Below, one piece after another: positions 20,024 through 29,901 of a stretch of DNA of 64,000 bases. The position numbers and the translations under genes were made by a program. The notes below the pieces were generated by a model that saw only the letters and a program-made list of their open reading frames with translations, had not been told where the DNA came from and did no database searches. Position 1 is the first letter of the stretch. Each line of letters starts with the position of its first letter. The stretch comes from Dysgonomonas hofstadii (GTDB taxonomy: Bacteria; Bacteroidota; Bacteroidia; Bacteroidales; Dysgonomonadaceae): positions 310,001-374,000 of the forward strand of contig NZ_JACIEP010000002.1 in the NCBI RefSeq assembly GCF_014196915.1. The letters run 5' to 3'.

Positions 20024-20190
20024 GGAGTCGTTGGTTTATCAGGCATGAAGATATTATATGCTTGTTAATTATATTTTACGAAATTGCTATATTTTCTTCC
20101 TGTTTATTGCATAAATATTAAGTAATAAAACCCCCTGTATTTTAATAAATTATTCATTATAAATTCATAGACGGAATGGTTTTGCTCACA

Positions 20191-20198
20191 TAATTTTG
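20191..20198 (+). promoter_or_regulatory. candidate -7 element of the phosphonate operon (TAATTTTG)
   Basis: TAATTTTG matches TAnnTTTG and lies 30 bases before the SusC start at 20228 in the divergent gap. A correctly spaced -33 TTTG is not evident, which would fit a promoter that needs an activator. Confidence 0.45.
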
Positions 20199-20227
20199 AG
20201 CCAAACTAACATACAAAAGATGATTAT

Positions 20228-23200
20228 ATGGAAAATTTATTTAAAAAAAATGTAGTACTTATATGTTTTCTGTTCATGTTTTTTAGTGTATTTGCTCAGA
20301 ATACATTTAAAGTTAGAGGTGTTGTTACTGATCAGAATGGAGAGATCCTTCTTGGCGCCACTATTCTGGAAAAAGGGACAAGCAATGCTACTCTGACGAA
20401 TGAAAATGGCGAGTATGAATTGGCAATATCTTCGCCTGACAAAACCTTAGTATATTCTTATCTGGGAGCCTTATCTCAGGAGCTAAAGGTAAATAACAGG
20501 ACATTAATTAATGTATCCTTACAGGAAAATCAACAGTTGCTCGACGAAGTGGTTGTGACTGCATTAGGAATATCGAGAGAGAAAAAAGCATTGGGATATG
20601 CAGTCCAGGACATAAAGGGAAGTGATATGGATGGTCATGTGTCTAATTTTTCATCAGCCCTTTCCGGGAAAGTTGCAGGCGTTACCGTGAATACGAACTC
20701 TACGGTGGGAGGACATAGCCGTGTTGTTATCAGGGGTGAGTCGTCATTAAATTATCAGGCAAACCAGCCGCTCTATGTAATAGACGGGATACCTGTCGGG
20801 AATGATGCCGTGCAGAACCATAGTAATGCCGACTATGGCAACAGTTCTGCTGAATTCAATCCGGATGACGTGGAATCGATAAGCGTGCTCAAAGGCGCTG
20901 CCGCATCCGCTCTCTATGGTTCCAGAGCCGCCAACGGAGTAATAATGATTACAACCAAATCCGGAAAGAACCAGAAAGGGCTGGGGATATCATACAGCGG
21001 GTCATTCTCAAGGGAAACACCCCTGAGGCTTCCTCAGTTGCAACGTCTGTTTGGGCAGGGAAACAATGGCGTATATGAAGGCAGCAACTTTGGATATAGC
21101 AATGGAGGCTTGTATCCCGATGGTGTAAACGACAGTTACGATGAAAGCTGGGGGCCTCGTTTCGATGGCAAACCCCGTGTACAGTTCGATTCACCTACCG
21201 ACAATGGGTATAGGGCAGGCGACGTATATTTGCAGGATCGCGGTAACCCCATCGCGACACCATGGGTAGCCCATCCCGATAATCTAAAAGACTTTTTCGA
21301 TTCGGGATATACCCGTGTGCACAATGTAGCTATTAGTAATGCCAATGACAAAGGAAGCTTCAGGGCATCTTATACCAATCATAATCAGGAAGGATTGACT
21401 CCTAATAATAAAATGACACGCAATACTTTCAATATAAACTCAACTTACGAAATCAACAAGTGGGTTGACGCCTCATTCGTGGGTAATTATATTAAAACCA
21501 AAAGTACCAATCGCCCCGATTTAGGTTATGGCCGCGAAACGCCAATGTATTTCTTCATTTGGTTACCTCAAAGTAACAATATAAATAGTTATAAGAACTA
21601 CTGGACTACCGGCATGGAAGGGATACATCAGTTTCAGGGGAACTATGGGGAAAATCACAATAACCCGTATTTCTATCAGTATGAAAATACTTCGGAGCAA
21701 AATAAGGATAAATTTTTTGGTAATCTGAAATTTGACGTAAAGCTAAATGATAAACTGAAGTTCATGCTTCGGGGTGGTACAGATTTTTACAGCGATTTTC
21801 GACCTCGTAAAATGGCTGTAAGTACGGCAGACTATCCGGAAGGTTTTTATCAAGAAACGAAAATTACTTTTCAGGAAAATAACTTTGACGGGCTCTTAAC
21901 CTATAACACTACCATAAATAAGGACATCAGCCTCATTGCCAATTTGGGAGCCAACCAAATGGATCGTAAACAAAGGACATCCATAAATACGGCGAATAGC
22001 CTGATTATTCCGGGTCTTTATTCTTTGGGCAACTCTAAAGAACGTCCTTCTGTGTCGGCATATGGATATCATAAACGTATCAATAGCGTGTATGGAAACG
22101 TTCTGTTAGATTATAAAAGAACAGTGTTTTTAGACCTGTCGGGACGAAATGACTGGTCCAGTACCTTACCTGAGGATAAAAATTCCTATTTCTATCCCGC
22201 CATTACAGCAAGTGTGTTGATAAATGAAGTGGCTAACCTGCCATCATATATAGACATGCTGAAAATAAGGGGAGGCTATGCACAGGTAGGTAATGATACC
22301 GACCCTTACAATCTGCGTACGACTTATTCCTATGGCGGATTTTACGGAAATTATGCGCTTATTTCGGAAGAAAGCGCGTTAAAAAACAAAAACTTAAAGC
22401 CTGAACTTATTACCACAATAGAGGGTGGTCTCGAACTAATGATGTTTAATAATCGGTTGAGCGTCGATCTTAGTTGGTACCAATCCGATTCGAAAGACCA
22501 GATTCTTAACCTGCAATCGACTCCGACATCAGGATACGGAAGCCAGGTTATCAATGCCGGAAAACTCCGAAATACAGGATTTGAACTGGTACTGGGTGCT
22601 ACTCCCATTAAACTGTCTAATGGATTTGAATGGAATGTAAATGTAAATTTTGCAACAAATAGAGGAAAAGTCTTAGAGTTGGCTGAAGGCTTGGATGAGC
22701 TCGTTGTATCTGCTCCCGGCGAGGATGCAAAAATGGTGGCTAAGGTTGGAGAACGGTTAGGTCAGCTATACGGACCTGGATTTGAACGTGTCAAAGAAGG
22801 CCCTATGAAAGGTGAAATTATCATCGGGGCGAATGGGTTGCCGGTGATGACCGAAGATCCTATCCTGTTAGGAAATGTAAATCCTGATTGGACGGCCGGT
22901 ATATATAACAGTTTCTCATTCAAAGGATTTTCTCTTAGCTGCCTGTTCGATATCCGTCAGGGCGGAGTATTTGTATCCCGCACACTCAACAAGGGAATTG
23001 GCTCAGGGCAATTGGTAGAAACCGAAACAGGGCGTGGCGCCCGCCAGATAGGTACGGAGTACGACGACCCTTATTACCTTGAGGGTGCTGCTCAGCTACC
23101 CGATGGAACATATACCCCTAACCTGACGATACATGATGGAACCTACAGTCAGGGCGTATATGGCACTGATGCCCGTGGTTTTCACAAAAATTACTATGAC

Positions 23201-23482
23201 CACAATTCCGAAGCACAAAAACTGGATGCATCGTTTGTAAAACTCAGGGAACTTAAGTTCGGATACCAGTTTCCACAAAAAATGCTGCAAAAAGTACACC
23301 TGAAAAATGCTGGCATCTACCTGTTCGGAAGAGATCTCCTTTTGTTCACTGACGGGAAAAACAAACATATAGATCCGGAGAATGCAATGGCTAACACAGG
23401 AAACGGCCTTGTTTTAGGTTTCGAAAATCTGAGTATCCCAACTTCCAAAAGTATAGGGATACAGTTAAATCTGAGTTTCTAA
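20228..23482 (+). CDS. SusC/RagA-family receptor of the aminoethylphosphonate locus
   Basis: 1084 residues: signal peptide (VVLICFLFMFFSVFAQ), carboxypeptidase-D-like domain (VRGVVTDQNGEILLGATIL), plug (LDEVVVTALGIS, LSGKVAGVTV, plus the SusC-type tail SVLKGAAASALYGSRAANG) and a 22-strand-type barrel ending in LNLSF. There is no STN domain, so it is not wired to an ECF sigma system, unlike the SusC at 7560. It is the first gene of an apparently single operon running to 31245 that ends with phosphonate-degrading enzymes, so its cargo is probably AEP or an AEP-carrying glycan or lipid fragment (inference). Confidence 0.95.
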   Translation: MENLFKKNVVLICFLFMFFSVFAQNTFKVRGVVTDQNGEILLGATILEKGTSNATLTNENGEYELAISSPDKTLVYSYLGALSQELKVNNRTLINVSLQENQQLLDEVVVTALGISREKKALGYAVQDIKGSDMDGHVSNFSSALSGKVAGVTVNTNSTVGGHSRVVIRGESSLNYQANQPLYVIDGIPVGNDAVQNHSNADYGNSSAEFNPDDVESISVLKGAAASALYGSRAANGVIMITTKSGKNQKGLGISYSGSFSRETPLRLPQLQRLFGQGNNGVYEGSNFGYSNGGLYPDGVNDSYDESWGPRFDGKPRVQFDSPTDNGYRAGDVYLQDRGNPIATPWVAHPDNLKDFFDSGYTRVHNVAISNANDKGSFRASYTNHNQEGLTPNNKMTRNTFNINSTYEINKWVDASFVGNYIKTKSTNRPDLGYGRETPMYFFIWLPQSNNINSYKNYWTTGMEGIHQFQGNYGENHNNPYFYQYENTSEQNKDKFFGNLKFDVKLNDKLKFMLRGGTDFYSDFRPRKMAVSTADYPEGFYQETKITFQENNFDGLLTYNTTINKDISLIANLGANQMDRKQRTSINTANSLIIPGLYSLGNSKERPSVSAYGYHKRINSVYGNVLLDYKRTVFLDLSGRNDWSSTLPEDKNSYFYPAITASVLINEVANLPSYIDMLKIRGGYAQVGNDTDPYNLRTTYSYGGFYGNYALISEESALKNKNLKPELITTIEGGLELMMFNNRLSVDLSWYQSDSKDQILNLQSTPTSGYGSQVINAGKLRNTGFELVLGATPIKLSNGFEWNVNVNFATNRGKVLELAEGLDELVVSAPGEDAKMVAKVGERLGQLYGPGFERVKEGPMKGEIIIGANGLPVMTEDPILLGNVNPDWTAGIYNSFSFKGFSLSCLFDIRQGGVFVSRTLNKGIGSGQLVETETGRGARQIGTEYDDPYYLEGAAQLPDGTYTPNLTIHDGTYSQGVYGTDARGFHKNYYDHNSEAQKLDASFVKLRELKFGYQFPQKMLQKVHLKNAGIYLFGRDLLLFTDGKNKHIDPENAMANTGNGLVLGFENLSIPTSKSIGIQLNLSF

Positions 23483-23521
23483 ACAGGCTCTTTTGTACAA
23501 TATTTAAAAACAAATTTCCGT

Positions 23522-25075
23522 ATGAAAAAGATATATAAATTCATTTCAATCATTTTGGGCTTTCTATTTATACAGTCTTGTACAAATGATTTCGAAGACA
23601 TAAATACAAATCCAAACAGCCCCGAAGAAATTAAACAGGTAGAACTATTACTGCCTTCCATTATCAATAGCGCATCGAGGTCATATTTCAGCAACACTTT
23701 GTCGAGAGGGACAATCGTTTGCGATTATTTGGAAGATACGTTCACAAGCATGTTTGCCAGCGCATTCAATGCTACAGATACAGAACGGTATTATTTCGGT
23801 TGCCTGCGCGATGTACAAAATATAATCGATGCGTCCGACGCGGAAGCAAATCCCCACATGCTGGGAATAGGAATTACATTAAAGTCGTGGATGTTTCAGG
23901 TAATGACTGATATGTACGGGGACTTTCCTTATTCGCAAGCCCTGAAAAACAAAACCGAAGGGAATAAATATCCGGTATATGACAAGCAGGAAGATATCTA
24001 TTACGATCTGATAGCGAAACTCGATGAGGCCAATACGCTTCTTGGTAAAAATTCGGCGGAGAACATATCCAAAGATATCCTGTTCGATGGGGATGCGGTC
24101 AAATGGCAGAAGTTTGCAAACGGTCTTCGCATACGCCTCCTGATGAGAATATCTGATAAATCCGGACTGAAAATAAATGTAGCGCAACTTCTACAGGAGA
24201 TGGTATCTAATCCGGCAAAATACCCGTTATTCGAAAGCAATGCCGACAATGCTGTTTTTACTTTTCTGAACGAGGAGGGCAATTATGCACCATCTTACAC
24301 CAATACGCCGGCCGATTTTAACAACAGCCGTTTTATGGCAACCACTTTAGCGGCTAATCTCGAAGCATTGAACGACAACAGGATACATGCCTATGCCAGC
24401 CCTACAAAAAACAGTGTGGTACAAGGCAACCCTCAGTTTGCAGGCGTGCCTAACTGTCTGAACACAGCCGATGAGATTAACTTCAATGGAGGTACGAATG
24501 ATAATTCAACCTTGAGCAACATTTTTCTTCCCCGGTCTATCGACCCTGCTATTGCTTCGCCAACAGCGGCTCAAACCATTATCTTAACCTACAGTGAGAT
24601 ACAGTTGCATTTAGCCGAAGCGCGGGAAAGAGGGCTGATTTCGACAGGCAATGCCGAAACTTATTACAGGGAAGGCATCAATGCCAGTTTCGAATATTGG
24701 GCGAGCCGCGTGCCTTCATATTTCACCTATCCTGCAAGCAGCAATATTTTGCCGCAGAATGACTATATGACACAACCGGCAGTGGCCTATACCGGGACAC
24801 AAGCCCAAAAGCTCGAAAAAATATATACCCAGAAATGGATTGCGCTCTTTTTCTGCGGCTTCGAGGGTTGGAGTGAATGGCGAAGAACCGGTATCCCCCA
24901 TCAAATATCGACAACGCCTCCCGGCGGATATAACAGCAGCAGTGCTATAAATGAATGGCCTCGCCGCATCCCGTATCCTCAATTCGAACAAAATTATAAT
25001 AACAAAAACTATAAAGAGGCTGTTGGCCGACAAGGTGCCGATAATCTGACTACCCGTATTTGGATAGATAAATAA
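23522..25075 (+). CDS. SusD-like lipoprotein of the aminoethylphosphonate locus
   Basis: 517 residues, lipobox LFIQSC (Cys20), followed by FEDINTNPNSPEE, the usual N-terminus of the SusD-like_2 group. Helical repeats include LKSWMFQVMTDMYGDFPYSQALK and KWQKFANGLRIRLLMRIS. It pairs with the SusC encoded 39 bases upstream and would bind the ligand at the cell surface. The phosphodiesterase gene starts 3 bases after its stop. Confidence 0.94.
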   Translation: MKKIYKFISIILGFLFIQSCTNDFEDINTNPNSPEEIKQVELLLPSIINSASRSYFSNTLSRGTIVCDYLEDTFTSMFASAFNATDTERYYFGCLRDVQNIIDASDAEANPHMLGIGITLKSWMFQVMTDMYGDFPYSQALKNKTEGNKYPVYDKQEDIYYDLIAKLDEANTLLGKNSAENISKDILFDGDAVKWQKFANGLRIRLLMRISDKSGLKINVAQLLQEMVSNPAKYPLFESNADNAVFTFLNEEGNYAPSYTNTPADFNNSRFMATTLAANLEALNDNRIHAYASPTKNSVVQGNPQFAGVPNCLNTADEINFNGGTNDNSTLSNIFLPRSIDPAIASPTAAQTIILTYSEIQLHLAEARERGLISTGNAETYYREGINASFEYWASRVPSYFTYPASSNILPQNDYMTQPAVAYTGTQAQKLEKIYTQKWIALFFCGFEGWSEWRRTGIPHQISTTPPGGYNSSSAINEWPRRIPYPQFEQNYNNKNYKEAVGRQGADNLTTRIWIDK

Positions 25076-25078
25076 TAA

Positions 25079-26734
25079 ATGATGATGAAAAAGATATTTT
25101 TGATAATAGCGATCCTGTTTCAGCTAAACGCTGTAGCCCAGCAACCTGCAACAGGTATTGAACATGTAATTGTAATAGGTATTGATGCCTTGAGTGTAGA
25201 AGGATTAAAAAAAGCCTCAACACCGAATATGGACAAACTTATTCGCAACGGAGCTTTATGTGAACATGTCAGGACAGTACAACCGTCATCCAGCGCTGCC
25301 AACTGGGGATCTATGCTGATGGGAGCCGGAACCGAGATACACGGGGTAACGAACAACGATTGGCGGATAAATGACCATAGCCTCAAGGCTGTGGTAGTAG
25401 ATAAACAGGGATTTTTTCCTACAGTATTGAGTGTAATCAGGGCGCAGCGTGCAGATGCCGAACTGGGGATGATATATCATTGGAGTGGTTTTGGCGACCT
25501 TTTTGAGAAGGGCTTGGCTTCCGTCGATAAGACTTATCCCACTCAGGAGGAAACAGCTTTAGCTATGGCCGCGTATATAAAAGAAAAGAAACCGATGTTT
25601 TTATTTTCACAATTCGATGATGTGGATGCGGCCGGACACCACGACGGGCACATGTCGCAAGGCTATATGGATTGTATCGGCAGAACCGATTCATTGGTCG
25701 GTATCATTGTTGATGCAGTGAAAGAAGCCGGTATAGAGAATAAGACAATGATTATGATTGTTTCGGATCATGGTGGTATTGGATTGGGACACGGAGGTAC
25801 AACCCAGGAGGAAATAACAGTTCCTTTTATTTTAAGAGGAAAAGGGATAAAACAAAATTATTCTATTCCTACCGAGGTATATATGTTTGATGTAGCGCCT
25901 ACCATCACTTATGCTTTGGGTCTGAAAGAGCCTTATGCATGGCGCGGAAAAGCTATCCGATGTGCATTCGAAGGTAACGACTCCCCCATTGATCCTTTAC
26001 CTTTGATACGATTTGCAAATCCGCCTAAAATTAATGGAGGACGAGCATCTGCAGCTCAGCAGGGAGGTTTGTATGTAGATAAAACGGCAATAGTTAAGAT
26101 AGAAGGAAACGATTCTTCCGATAAGATTTATTATACGACGGATGGCACCGATCCAACACAAGAATCGAAATTATATACAGCGCCGTTCACTCTAAACAAA
26201 ACAACTGTAGTGAAAGCCAAATCTTTCGGAAAGAACGATACTGAAAGTTTTATATCGGAGGCTTACTTCCGTATTGTAAGCAGTAATGAGGCAAATGGCG
26301 TGAATGTCAGCTACTTTGAAGGCAAAGAGTGGAACAGTGTACCTGATTTTCGTCCCCTGAGTCCCGATAAGACATGGAAAAGTCCGGAAATAAGTCTCGA
26401 CCGTGAGTATATTAAGTCTTTAATGCCGGAAGGAAAGAGTTCATTAGGATTACAATTCGAGTCTCTTCTTGAGATTGATCAGGACGGAGAATACACCTTT
26501 TATCTCCAATCGGATGATGGCAGCCTGTTATATGTAAATGACCAATTGGTTGTAAATAACGATGGTGATCATGGGGTGATAGAAAAGCAGGGCACGGTAA
26601 AACTCACAAAGGGGAGACATCATATCCGCGTAGGATTCATCAATGTTGGTGGAGGCTTTTGGATAGAGACTCTGTACAGAGGCCCCGGCATTCCGAAACA
26701 AATTATCCCGGCTAATAAATTATTCTTGAGATAA
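25079..26734 (+). CDS. secreted alkaline-phosphatase-superfamily phosphodiesterase with PA14 domain
   Basis: 551 residues with a signal peptide. Residues about 28-295 are a type I phosphodiesterase/nucleotide pyrophosphatase fold: metal ligands are probably Asp36, Asp183, His187, Asp230-His231 (SDHGG) and His238 (GLGHGG), with the nucleophile in PSSSAANW (70-72). Residues about 325-400 resemble a chitobiase C-terminal domain (YYTTDGTDPTQESKLYTAPF), and about 405-551 a PA14 domain (YTFYLQSDDGSLLYVNDQL). The two C-terminal modules suggest carbohydrate contact. Inference: it frees AEP, or a phosphonate ester, from glycans or lipids before import. Its stop overlaps the next start (TAATG). Confidence 0.88.
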   Translation: MMMKKIFLIIAILFQLNAVAQQPATGIEHVIVIGIDALSVEGLKKASTPNMDKLIRNGALCEHVRTVQPSSSAANWGSMLMGAGTEIHGVTNNDWRINDHSLKAVVVDKQGFFPTVLSVIRAQRADAELGMIYHWSGFGDLFEKGLASVDKTYPTQEETALAMAAYIKEKKPMFLFSQFDDVDAAGHHDGHMSQGYMDCIGRTDSLVGIIVDAVKEAGIENKTMIMIVSDHGGIGLGHGGTTQEEITVPFILRGKGIKQNYSIPTEVYMFDVAPTITYALGLKEPYAWRGKAIRCAFEGNDSPIDPLPLIRFANPPKINGGRASAAQQGGLYVDKTAIVKIEGNDSSDKIYYTTDGTDPTQESKLYTAPFTLNKTTVVKAKSFGKNDTESFISEAYFRIVSSNEANGVNVSYFEGKEWNSVPDFRPLSPDKTWKSPEISLDREYIKSLMPEGKSSLGLQFESLLEIDQDGEYTFYLQSDDGSLLYVNDQLVVNNDGDHGVIEKQGTVKLTKGRHHIRVGFINVGGGFWIETLYRGPGIPKQIIPANKLFLR

Positions 26735-28008
26735 TGGGAGTTAAGGCGCAAAAGCAACCATCCGATATTCTGTTCATTATCTGGGCCGGAGGCGGGTCAT
26801 TATTTGCTTATTTTCTGGTTTATACATTACGGAAAGCATTTACTGCTTCTACTTTCGACGGACTGGAACTTTTTAGTCTGGACTATAAAGTGGTTATCAG
26901 TATAAGCCAGATATCGGGTTACCTGTTGGCGAAATTTCTTGGTATCAAATTCGTCTCGGAACTCAAGCGCAATCACCGCCTGCCCGTAATTGTCATATCG
27001 GCAGCCTGTGCCGAACTGTCTTTGGTCTTATTTGGGGCTATCTCATATCCGTTCAACTTTTTTTGCCTGTTCTTCAATGGATTGTCGTTGGGTTGTATGT
27101 GGGGTTTCCTGTTCTCCTATCTCGAAGGGCGGAAGCTGACCGATATTTTAGCCAGTTTTTTGGGCGTAAGTATGGTCGTTAGTTCGGGAGCGGCAAAATC
27201 GCTTGGGCTTTTTGTCCTTGATATGGATGTAAGCCCTTTCTGGATGCCGGCAGTTATAGGGGCGGTTACTTTCCCGCTATTGGTTACGATAGCCTGTTTT
27301 CTGGATCGCTTGCCCGACCCGACGGATGAAGATAAAGCAAATCGCACGGAACGTATCCCGCTCGGAGGAAAGCAACGGATGTCATTGTTGAAGAAGTATA
27401 GTACATTGCTGATACCATTTCTTATTGTCAATGTCCTGTATACTGTGCTGCGTGATATAAAGGAAGATTTTTTAGTAGATATTCTAAGGCATACGAGCAT
27501 AAATCTTACCTCTTTTTTGTTTGTGCAGGTAGATTCCGTTATAACGATCATTCTCTTGGTAGTATTTGGTGCGATGATTTTAATTAAAGATAATGCAAAA
27601 TCCCTGAATATATTGCTGTTGTTGATGATGACCGGTTCCCTGTTTGTCCTGTTTACTTCTTTATTTTTTAATCAATTAAGCACCACCCCGGTTACCTGGT
27701 TGTTTTTGCAGAGTATAGGTATCTATACGGCATACCTGGCATTTCAGACTATATTCTTCGATCGTTTTATTGCTTGTTTCAGGATTGCAGGCAATGTCGG
27801 TTTCTTTATCTATTTAGCCGATTTTCTTGGGTATTTGTTTTCCTGTGTTTTCTTACTTGGAAAGTCGGTTTTAGGATTTGAAATTAATTGGCTGCAATAT
27901 TATAATTCCCTGTCGATAGGAATTAGTTTGATCTGTATTTTATCTATTACAATTGCTTTAAAAGTGCTGTATAATAAACAAAGAAGTTTAACCCTTGTAA
28001 AAATATAA
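26734..28008 (+). CDS. DUF5690-type polytopic membrane protein, candidate phosphonate importer
   Basis: 424 residues with about twelve hydrophobic helices in two halves joined by a charged loop (FLDRLPDPTDEDKANRTERIPLGG), the layout of MFS-type carriers. The beginning (LFAYFLVYTLRKAFTASTFDG) matches my memory of the DUF5690 family, whose function is not established. It is translationally coupled to the phosphodiesterase gene and lies 4 bases before phnX. No other inner-membrane transporter is present in the operon, so it is the obvious candidate importer of AEP or a related phosphonate. This role is inferred from context. Confidence 0.8.
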   Translation: MGVKAQKQPSDILFIIWAGGGSLFAYFLVYTLRKAFTASTFDGLELFSLDYKVVISISQISGYLLAKFLGIKFVSELKRNHRLPVIVISAACAELSLVLFGAISYPFNFFCLFFNGLSLGCMWGFLFSYLEGRKLTDILASFLGVSMVVSSGAAKSLGLFVLDMDVSPFWMPAVIGAVTFPLLVTIACFLDRLPDPTDEDKANRTERIPLGGKQRMSLLKKYSTLLIPFLIVNVLYTVLRDIKEDFLVDILRHTSINLTSFLFVQVDSVITIILLVVFGAMILIKDNAKSLNILLLLMMTGSLFVLFTSLFFNQLSTTPVTWLFLQSIGIYTAYLAFQTIFFDRFIACFRIAGNVGFFIYLADFLGYLFSCVFLLGKSVLGFEINWLQYYNSLSIGISLICILSITIALKVLYNKQRSLTLVKI

Positions 28009-28012
28009 AATA

Positions 28013-28810
28013 ATGTCAAAAGAAAAACAAATAGAATGCGTTGTTATGGATTGGGCAGGTACAGCCATCGATTTTGGATGTTTCGCACCTGTAGACGCTT
28101 TTGTAAAAGCATTCCGGGATTTTAATATTAAAGTCACAACGGACGAAGTCCGTATCCCTATGGGAATGGCTAAAATAGAACATATAAGGCAATTGCTTCG
28201 GATGAGCCGGGTCAATAGCGAATTCAAGGCCTTATACGATAGGGATTGGGTGGAATCAGATGTTGTAAAACTGAATCAATTCTTTGAGAAATATCTTTTT
28301 TCTACGTTGTCTGAATATACTGATCCCATACCTTACGTTGTAGACACATTAAATACTCTCCGGATTAAGAATATCAAAATTGGTTCTACAACCGGTTACA
28401 CACGCAAGATGATGGATATTGTAGAGCCTGCCGCAGGTATGAAGGGGTATGTGGTTGACAATTGTGTTACACCGGATGATTTACCAATGGGACGCCCCGC
28501 ACCATTTATGATTTTCAGGAACATGATTGATTTGAATATTCAAAATCCGGATTGTGTGGTCAAAGTTGGTGATACAGTCGAAGATATCCGTGAAGGAATA
28601 AATGCTAAAGTATGGACAGTGGGTGTTGTGATGGGAAGCAGTATGCTTGGTATATCTGAATATGAGGCAAATGAAATGCCCGAAACCGTGTTAACTGAGA
28701 AAATGAATATAGTCAGATCCGAAATGTCAGCCACAGGGGCACATTATGTAATTGATTCAATAACAGAACTTCCCCAAGTTATAGAACAAATTAATACGAA
28801 TATAAAATAA
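28013..28810 (+). CDS. phnX: phosphonoacetaldehyde hydrolase
   Basis: 265 residues of the HAD superfamily. The Asp nucleophile is in VMDWAGT (Asp13). The Schiff-base Lys that distinguishes phosphonatases is Lys54 in IPMGMAKIEHI, and the acidic HAD motif is VKVGDTVEDI. It cleaves the carbon-phosphorus bond of phosphonoacetaldehyde to acetaldehyde and phosphate. Length and motifs agree with the family. Its TAA stop shares a base with the ATG of phnW, so the two products are made together. Confidence 0.96.
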   Translation: MSKEKQIECVVMDWAGTAIDFGCFAPVDAFVKAFRDFNIKVTTDEVRIPMGMAKIEHIRQLLRMSRVNSEFKALYDRDWVESDVVKLNQFFEKYLFSTLSEYTDPIPYVVDTLNTLRIKNIKIGSTTGYTRKMMDIVEPAAGMKGYVVDNCVTPDDLPMGRPAPFMIFRNMIDLNIQNPDCVVKVGDTVEDIREGINAKVWTVGVVMGSSMLGISEYEANEMPETVLTEKMNIVRSEMSATGAHYVIDSITELPQVIEQINTNIK

Positions 28811-29892
28811 TGAAACCATATATATTATTAACACCCGGCCCCCTGACTACCTCGCCAACAGTAAAAGAGAAAATGATGGTGGATTACTGTACATGGGACG
28901 ACGACTATAATATATCAATAGTACAAAATATCAGGGATCGCCTGGTTGCTTTAGCCACAAAACATACAGCAGACTATACATCCGTCTTGTTACAGGGTAG
29001 CGGAACGTATGCTGTTGAAGCTACAATAACCTGTTCCATGTCGCAAAAAGACAAAGTGTTAATACTCACGAATGGTACATATGGCGACCGGATGATAACT
29101 ATTTGCCAATATGCAAAACTAAATTATGAAGTATTGGCATTTGGAGAGGCAGAACCTCTATCATTATCTGAGTTAGATTCTTCTCTGCAAAAGATGAACG
29201 ATATTACACATGTGGCGTTTGTTCATTGCGAAACTACTTCGGGTATATTGAATCCATTGGAAGACTTGTGCCTGATCGCGAAAAAACACAATAAAACGCT
29301 TATTGTAGATGCCATGAGCAGTTTTGGAGGAATACCGTTCGATATAGGTAGTCTGGGTATTGATTATATGATAAGCAGTGCAAACAAATGCATAGAAGGT
29401 GTTCCCGGATTTGCCTTTATTATAGCCAGACATAGCGAATTGGAAAGATGTAAGGGAAACTCAAAAAGTTTGTCACTGGATATATATGCTCAATGGAAAA
29501 CAATGGAAGATGGCAATGGAAAATGGCGATTTACTTCTCCAACCCATACCGTAAGAGCTTTTAAGCAGGCTCTGGATGAGCTTGACGCCGAAGGAGGGAT
29601 AGAAAGCAGATATAAAAGATATAAGGAAAATCAACAGATATTGGCTCAGGGAATGAAATCGTTAGGATACAATATCTTATTACCGGAAGATATACAGTCG
29701 CCAATTATATCTTCATTTGAATATCCGGATGAAAATTTCTCATTCAAAGATTTTTATACAAAACTGAAAGAACAGGGATTCGTTATTTATCCCGGAAAAA
29801 TATCGGGGACGGATACATTCAGAATCGGCTCTATCGGCCAAATATATCCAACCGATATGAAGAAACTAATAGAAGCGATATCATCATTATAA
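28810..29892 (+). CDS. phnW: 2-aminoethylphosphonate:pyruvate aminotransferase
   Basis: 360 residues, class V PLP-dependent aminotransferase. Family signatures are visible: LLTPGPLTTS at the N-terminus, QGSGTYAVEA for cofactor phosphate binding, Asp167 in VDAMSSFG, and the PLP Lys193 in SSANKCIEGVPG. It converts AEP and pyruvate to phosphonoacetaldehyde and alanine, the step before PhnX. It starts on the last base of the phnX stop codon, and the PbfA-like gene follows after 9 bases. Confidence 0.96.
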   Translation: MKPYILLTPGPLTTSPTVKEKMMVDYCTWDDDYNISIVQNIRDRLVALATKHTADYTSVLLQGSGTYAVEATITCSMSQKDKVLILTNGTYGDRMITICQYAKLNYEVLAFGEAEPLSLSELDSSLQKMNDITHVAFVHCETTSGILNPLEDLCLIAKKHNKTLIVDAMSSFGGIPFDIGSLGIDYMISSANKCIEGVPGFAFIIARHSELERCKGNSKSLSLDIYAQWKTMEDGNGKWRFTSPTHTVRAFKQALDELDAEGGIESRYKRYKENQQILAQGMKSLGYNILLPEDIQSPIISSFEYPDENFSFKDFYTKLKEQGFVIYPGKISGTDTFRIGSIGQIYPTDMKKLIEAISSL

Positions 29893-29901
29893 CCACAATA
29901 T

